From Rhizobium leucaenae USDA 9039 (GTDB lineage Bacteria > Pseudomonadota > Alphaproteobacteria > Rhizobiales > Rhizobiaceae), in NCBI RefSeq assembly GCF_000426285.1, contig NZ_AUFB01000027.1, positions 1 through 52,602 on the forward strand: a stretch of DNA of 52,602 bases. Direction: 5' to 3'. Below, one piece after another: positions 49,226 to 52,602 of this stretch. The notes beneath the pieces are model-generated. The model did not search any database. It was not told where the DNA came from and saw only the letters and a list, made by a program, of their open reading frames with translations. Position 1 is the first letter of the stretch. Every line of letters begins with the position of its first letter. The position numbers were made by a program, and so were the translations under genes.

Positions 49226-49411
49226 ACCCCCCTCTGTCACTCTCGTGACATCTCCCCCACAAGGGGGAGATTGGTAACGCGTGGCACTCCCTCGCCTTAA
49301 GCAGACATTGCATCCGCTGAGACCGAGGACTTTGTTTTGGTGATGGCGAGCGGCAATCTCCCTACAATCTCCCCCTTGGGGGGGAGATGTCCCGAAAGGG
49401 ACAGAGGGGGT
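49226..49411. repeat. Rhizobial intergenic inverted-repeat element (copy 3, other type)
   Basis: Left arm (49226-49275) starts ACCCCCCTCTGTC and continues with GACATCTCCCCC and GGGGGAGATTG; the right arm (about 49360-49411) is its near-exact reverse complement, about 48 bases per arm, with about 85 bases between. Non-coding. It lies between convergent HNH and dsbB genes. Confidence 0.8.
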
Positions 49412-49454
49412 ACCAGAGGCCCGGCATATGAGAGATCGCGGCCTCTGCCGACGA

Positions 49455-49964
49455 TCAACCGGCCTTTTTCACACCCATAAATGCAATCGCCGCCAGGATC
49501 ACACTCGCGATCACATTCCATCCTGCCATCGACAAGCCGAGAACGCGGAGTGCCGCTTCCGTGCAGGACGGGCCTTTAATGGTGCTGAGTTCGTTCAGCA
49601 GGTCGCCGGCGTTCTGCGTCATGCTGCTGGCGGATGTGGAGCAGGTCGTCGGGCCGGCCCAGAAGTGCCATTCGACGCCGGCGTGATAGACGCCGATGCC
49701 GCCGCCGACCATCATCATGATGCCGGCGATGGCGAGCAACGCGCGGGTGATCCATGAGGGCATGCCGGCGACGGCTGTTAGAGCGGCGACGATCGCGACG
49801 GGAATGCCGTAATAATAGGGCTGGCGCTGCTCAAGGCAGAGCGCGCAAGGAATATAGCCGCCGATATATTGGAAGCCGAGCGCCGAGCCGATGACGATGA
49901 TCATGCCGAGAGCAAGCAGCGCGGAATAGGCGAGGCCGGCGCGAGAGGTCAAAGTCTTCGACAT
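49455..49964 (-). CDS. DsbB-family disulfide bond formation protein
   Basis: A 169-residue protein with four predicted membrane helices. Active-site cysteines are in PCALCLEQR (CxxC) and in the periplasmic loop TTCSTS...GPSC, the two pairs expected for DsbB. It would re-oxidise a DsbA-like donor using quinone. It follows the DedA-like gene by 15 bp in one operon. Together with tlpA it adds to a thiol-redox theme in the 40-50 kb part. Confidence 0.88.
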   Translation of the reverse strand: MSKTLTSRAGLAYSALLALGMIIVIGSALGFQYIGGYIPCALCLEQRQPYYYGIPVAIVAALTAVAGMPSWITRALLAIAGIMMMVGGGIGVYHAGVEWHFWAGPTTCSTSASSMTQNAGDLLNELSTIKGPSCTEAALRVLGLSMAGWNVIASVILAAIAFMGVKKAG

Positions 49965-49979
49965 GCAAGGGCTCCGTCG

Positions 49980-50573
49980 TCAGTGCGCCAGCACATAATG
50001 GAAGAGGATATAGAGAAGAATGAGGACGGCGGCGGCCGCCATGGTGATCTGCCCCAGGCGCTTCTCGATGAAATGCCGGATCGATTCGCCATAGCGGCGC
50101 AGCAGAAAAGCCAGGAAAAAGAAGCGGGCGCCGCGGGCGACGATGGCCGAGATGATGAACAGGCCGAGATCGATGTGAGCGACGCCAGAAAGGATCGTGA
50201 CCACCTTGATCGGCGGCAGATGCGCGAGACCCGACGTGACGAGCAGCAGAACGACCCATCCATAGGTGACGCCGGCGCTCATCTGGTTGAAGGCGTCGAG
50301 CTTGCCGTAGAAGATCAGGATCGGCTTGGCGATCGCTTCGAAGGCATAATAGCCGAGCGCCCAGCCCGCAATGCCACCGAGCACGGAAGCAACCGTCGCC
50401 GTCAGCGCATAGCGCCAGGCCCGCTCGGGCTTTGCAAGCGACATCGGCAGGAACAGGACGTCGGCGGGCACGAGGAAGATCGAGCTTTCAACGAAGGCGA
50501 TAATGGCCAACCAAACTTCCGCCGATTTGCGGCGAGCCAGCGACATGGTCCAGTCGTAAAGTCTACGAAGCAT
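49980..50573 (-). CDS. YqaA/DedA-family membrane protein
   Basis: A 197-residue SNARE-associated/DedA-type membrane protein with about five hydrophobic segments, including the re-entrant FVESSIFLVPADVLFLP motif and the Gly-rich ASVLGGIAGWALGYYAF. DedA proteins act in membrane-lipid flipping or proton-driven homeostasis. The upstream gene of an operon with the dsbB-like gene. Confidence 0.85.
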   Translation of the reverse strand: MLRRLYDWTMSLARRKSAEVWLAIIAFVESSIFLVPADVLFLPMSLAKPERAWRYALTATVASVLGGIAGWALGYYAFEAIAKPILIFYGKLDAFNQMSAGVTYGWVVLLLVTSGLAHLPPIKVVTILSGVAHIDLGLFIISAIVARGARFFFLAFLLRRYGESIRHFIEKRLGQITMAAAAVLILLYILFHYVLAH

Positions 50574-50783
50574 TCCGCCCCCTTTTGCTGCGTTGCAAAC
50601 CTTTAGGGGGCAGGATTATGGCTGTAAATGGTCGGGGGATGACGGAAAGGGCACAAAATTGAAAATTTTCGTGATGGTGGGGGCTGGGGTGCTACCGGTT
50701 TAAGCAGTTTTTAGTGGTGTTCCCTCGAATCATTTAGAGGAAAATCAGCAAATGGACGCCGTCAGCGCGGTGTTGCCGAATAA
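50574..50783. other. Intergenic; composition changes here
   Basis: About 210 bp between the DedA-like gene and the unknown coiled-coil gene. A palindromic AAAATTGAAAATTTT (50655-50669) is present. G+C falls within this stretch; I see no gene or RNA. Confidence 0.4.
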
Positions 50784-51692
50784 TTACTTCCGTTCCGGCG
50801 CTGGATTTTCGTAGCCCTCGCGGTGTTCTGACCACCACTTTGTCAAGTAGTCTAGGGCCAACGGCTTAATTTGTAGATTCGCATCTTTCGTAAAATACCG
50901 ACCAGCGTACTCGGCCGCCTTTAAGCTGGCATCCGTTTTCATTACTTCTATGAAGAAATCCAGTTTCTCCAGTTTTGGTACATCATTCCGGTCATTGATA
51001 TATTCGAGCAGTGCAGGTTTAAGGGGAACCGGAGCTGACGCAAAAATTGATCTCAAGGCGGCGAGGGATAAAGTGGCAGGGTCGACACCAGCTTGCCAAG
51101 GGATGTGGAAATTACTTTCGTACATTCCTTCGCTGTGAGCATCCATGATAGCATTCCAAGCGCCGGCAGCCCTTTGCGCATAAGGGCTGTTCTGGTCATT
51201 GGCGATTGAAGAAAGTTTATCAAAGGCTACCCGATTATCATTCTGCGCTTCTTCAATCGTCTTTGCGAAGTCCGCATCCTTTTGAAGATTTTCCAAGGTG
51301 ACCTTTGCGGCTGTGAGTGTGGCATTGAGGTCAGCTAGCTTCTGATCGGTGATACTGACCTGGGACGCGGCTCTCTCCGAAAGGCTTGCTGCATTTTTCG
51401 CCTGCGCTGTCACGGCATCAACGGTCGCAGTTTGATTTTCCACTTGAGTTTTTAGAGCTTGAATTACGCTAGCGTCGGCTGACGCCTGAGCGCTTGCCGC
51501 CTTAATCGTTCCGACACCTCGCACCGTCACCTCAGTTATCCTGTCCAACATCATCATCCCAAATCCGACAAAAAACATCGAGGACGTCAGAAATCCTGCG
51601 GCGAAGCGGCCCTTTTTCCCGCTGAAATGAAAAACAATAGCGAAACCTACCGCTACTACGACGATCACAGCACCGAGAATCTTAATGCTCAT
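50784..51692 (-). CDS. Unknown two-TM coiled-coil protein
   Basis: A 302-residue protein not recognised. Two hydrophobic helices at about residues 4-22 and 31-50 form a hairpin (IKILGAVIVVVAVGFAIVF, then GFLTSSMFFVGFGMMML). A long Ala/Gln/Lys-rich helical region (about 62-175) with heptad spacing predicts a coiled coil. A mixed C-terminal domain of about 120 residues (from NSPYAQRAAGAWNAIMD) follows. Codon use and base composition are AT-richer than neighbours, suggesting recent transfer. No partner gene is adjacent on its strand. Confidence 0.65.
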   Translation of the reverse strand: MSIKILGAVIVVVAVGFAIVFHFSGKKGRFAAGFLTSSMFFVGFGMMMLDRITEVTVRGVGTIKAASAQASADASVIQALKTQVENQTATVDAVTAQAKNAASLSERAASQVSITDQKLADLNATLTAAKVTLENLQKDADFAKTIEEAQNDNRVAFDKLSSIANDQNSPYAQRAAGAWNAIMDAHSEGMYESNFHIPWQAGVDPATLSLAALRSIFASAPVPLKPALLEYINDRNDVPKLEKLDFFIEVMKTDASLKAAEYAGRYFTKDANLQIKPLALDYLTKWWSEHREGYENPAPERK

Positions 51693-52274
51693 TGGATGTT
51701 CTCAAGTATGTTGGACAGCACACGCCCTACACAATCATTAAGCGCTGCGGTTGCATTACAAGCAAGCGCTTTCATATCTTTGCGTTGGGATTGAGCTGTT
51801 CCGACCTAGGAGCGTCCCGCCGCTTTCTCAAACTAAGCGGCCTGCGCGAACAAAAGACATCATTGGAAAAGCTTTTTGCCTTCATCAACTCAGTTCCGTA
51901 TCGTCCAGAACAAGAGTCTGATCCTGAAGAGAACATATAACGAGCAACAGCTTGGGAAGCTGGAACCTATTGTCAACAAAACGACGGCTAACCCGCGTCT
52001 CAACAGCTCTATTAATCCGACACGAAATTCTTATCTTCGCGGTCCATTCCTCTACACTGCGCAAGAAAGAAAAAGCGGCTTCTTAGTGAGAGCAAACGAG
52101 ATCGTTTACTTGATATTGAATATGGATGCGGTCTTGAAAGTATTTGCCGTAAAGAACGCCATAGACGGCTATGCGACCTTCGATCTGCAAGAGCGCTGGG
52201 TCAGGCATCCCCAAAACGGCTATCTTTGCTTCCACGTCAATGACGACTGGACGGGGTTTATAATACTCTGAAAT
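51693..52274. other. AT-rich accessory stretch, no confident gene
   Basis: Open frames exist on the plus strand (51692-51940 and 51876-52271) and on the minus strand (52083-52322). None has a clear ribosome binding site or known domain. The plus frame ending NGYLCFHVNDDWTGFIIL looks protein-like and stops three bases before the IS66 end, so it may be a remnant. Hand counts of 60-base blocks here give as low as 37 % G+C. Confidence 0.35.
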
Positions 52275-52602
52275 GTAAGCGCGATTTTCGCCGCACGTTG
52301 ACGCCAACGCGTTGATTGGCATCGGCTCAACGTTTGGAACCGTATTGTGTCAGGCGGCTTCGGTTCTGGCGAAGTTGAACGGCAGCAGGTCGACGATTTC
52401 GGCCGCTTCGCCCCGCTGCGGCAACTCTGTGAGCACGTGGCGCAGCCAAGCGAGCGGGTCGACGCCGCAGGCGCGGCAAGTCAGCATGAGACTGTAGATC
52501 ACGGCGCTGGCCCTGGCTCCGTCAGCGGTATCGCTGAACAGCCACGATTTTCTTCCGGTGGCAAAAACTCTGATCTCGCGTTCCAGAATGTTGTTATCGA
52601 TC
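52275..52602 (-). mobile_element. IS66-family element, one end
   Basis: The element starts at 52275 with GTAAGC, the usual tip of IS66-family terminal inverted repeats, and continues to the window end. It carries the 3' part of the transposase. The other end, the accessory orfs and the target duplication lie outside the window. Confidence 0.75.
52350..52602 (-). CDS. IS66-family transposase TnpC, C-terminal part
   Basis: The minus-strand frame runs in from the window edge and ends at TGA (52350-52352). It encodes 83 residues: IDNNILEREIRVFATGRKSW, LFSDTADGARASAVIYSLM, a CGVDPLAWLRHVL block and a C-terminal PFNFARTEAA. This is the typical end of the IS66 DDE transposase, with the last catalytic Glu in NNILERE. 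No stop or frameshift appears in the visible part, so the element may be intact. Confidence 0.9.
   Translation of the reverse strand, partial: IDNNILEREIRVFATGRKSWLFSDTADGARASAVIYSLMLTCRACGVDPLAWLRHVLTELPQRGEAAEIVDLLPFNFARTEAA

Overview
The window looks like a chromosomal segment of a fast-growing alphaproteobacterium of the Rhizobium/Agrobacterium group. This rests on the gene set (cobS-cobT aerobic cobaltochelatase subunits, cpdR, a TIGR02302/DUF4175 giant, DUF2125 and DUF3108 proteins), the gene orders (xerD-accA, aroK-aroB-CNNM, argH-lptM-lysA-TIGR02302), about 60 % G+C in core genes, and the palindromic intergenic elements typical of rhizobia. Genus is an inference; no rRNA is present.

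Layout. 1-1453 is an accessory edge: a brnT-brnA toxin-antitoxin pair with a shortened toxin and a small membrane protein, ending at the 3' end of a tRNA-Arg(CCT). 1651-8309 holds an M20 amidohydrolase, a penicillin-binding DD-carboxypeptidase, a His-rich CobW-family GTPase, an L,D-transpeptidase-fold lipoprotein overlapping a TusA-like gene, and accA. 8373-9511 is xerD with a small overlapping membrane-protein gene. 9672-12699 is the tightly overlapped operon aroK-aroB-CNNM. 12704-16929 has bolA, a J-domain protein, and cobS-cobT. 17012-24938 carries a phytase-like esterase, the queuosine-precursor transporter yhhQ behind a candidate preQ1-I riboswitch, rpmB, DUF3108, an EamA exporter, VOC, an esterase, a DUF985 cupin, gloB and a methyltransferase. 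25147-27182 is hisC-tyrC. 27387-34456 holds DUF2125, a ChaC-like protein, the ftsE-ftsX-ydcF-plsC run, a DUF3426-like protein, hpt and cpdR. 34505-40541 is the argH/lptM/lysA/TIGR02302 group on the minus strand. 40565-50573 has tlpA, the acyl-CoA/ETF group (etfB-etfA-hbdA), an adenosyltransferase, HIG1-like and SDR genes, YihY, gluQRS, alkA, an HNH protein, dsbB and a DedA-like gene.

From about 50.6 kb the base composition drops sharply. The last 2 kb are an AT-rich accessory patch with an unrecognised two-TM coiled-coil protein, bounded by the end of an IS66-family element that runs off the window.

Shared themes: peptidoglycan and division (DD-carboxypeptidase, L,D-transpeptidase fold, FtsEX, XerD, YdcF, PlsC); cobalamin (CobS, CobT, PduO-type adenosyltransferase); queuosine (YhhQ, GluQRS); thiol redox (TlpA, DsbB-like). 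No CRISPR array, rRNA or prophage is visible. I did not find a clear multi-gene undescribed system. The best candidates for new biology are the preQ1-I-like leader, the reduced BrnT with direct-repeat operators, an orphan plus-strand terminator suggesting a small RNA, and the unknown coiled-coil membrane protein next to IS66.
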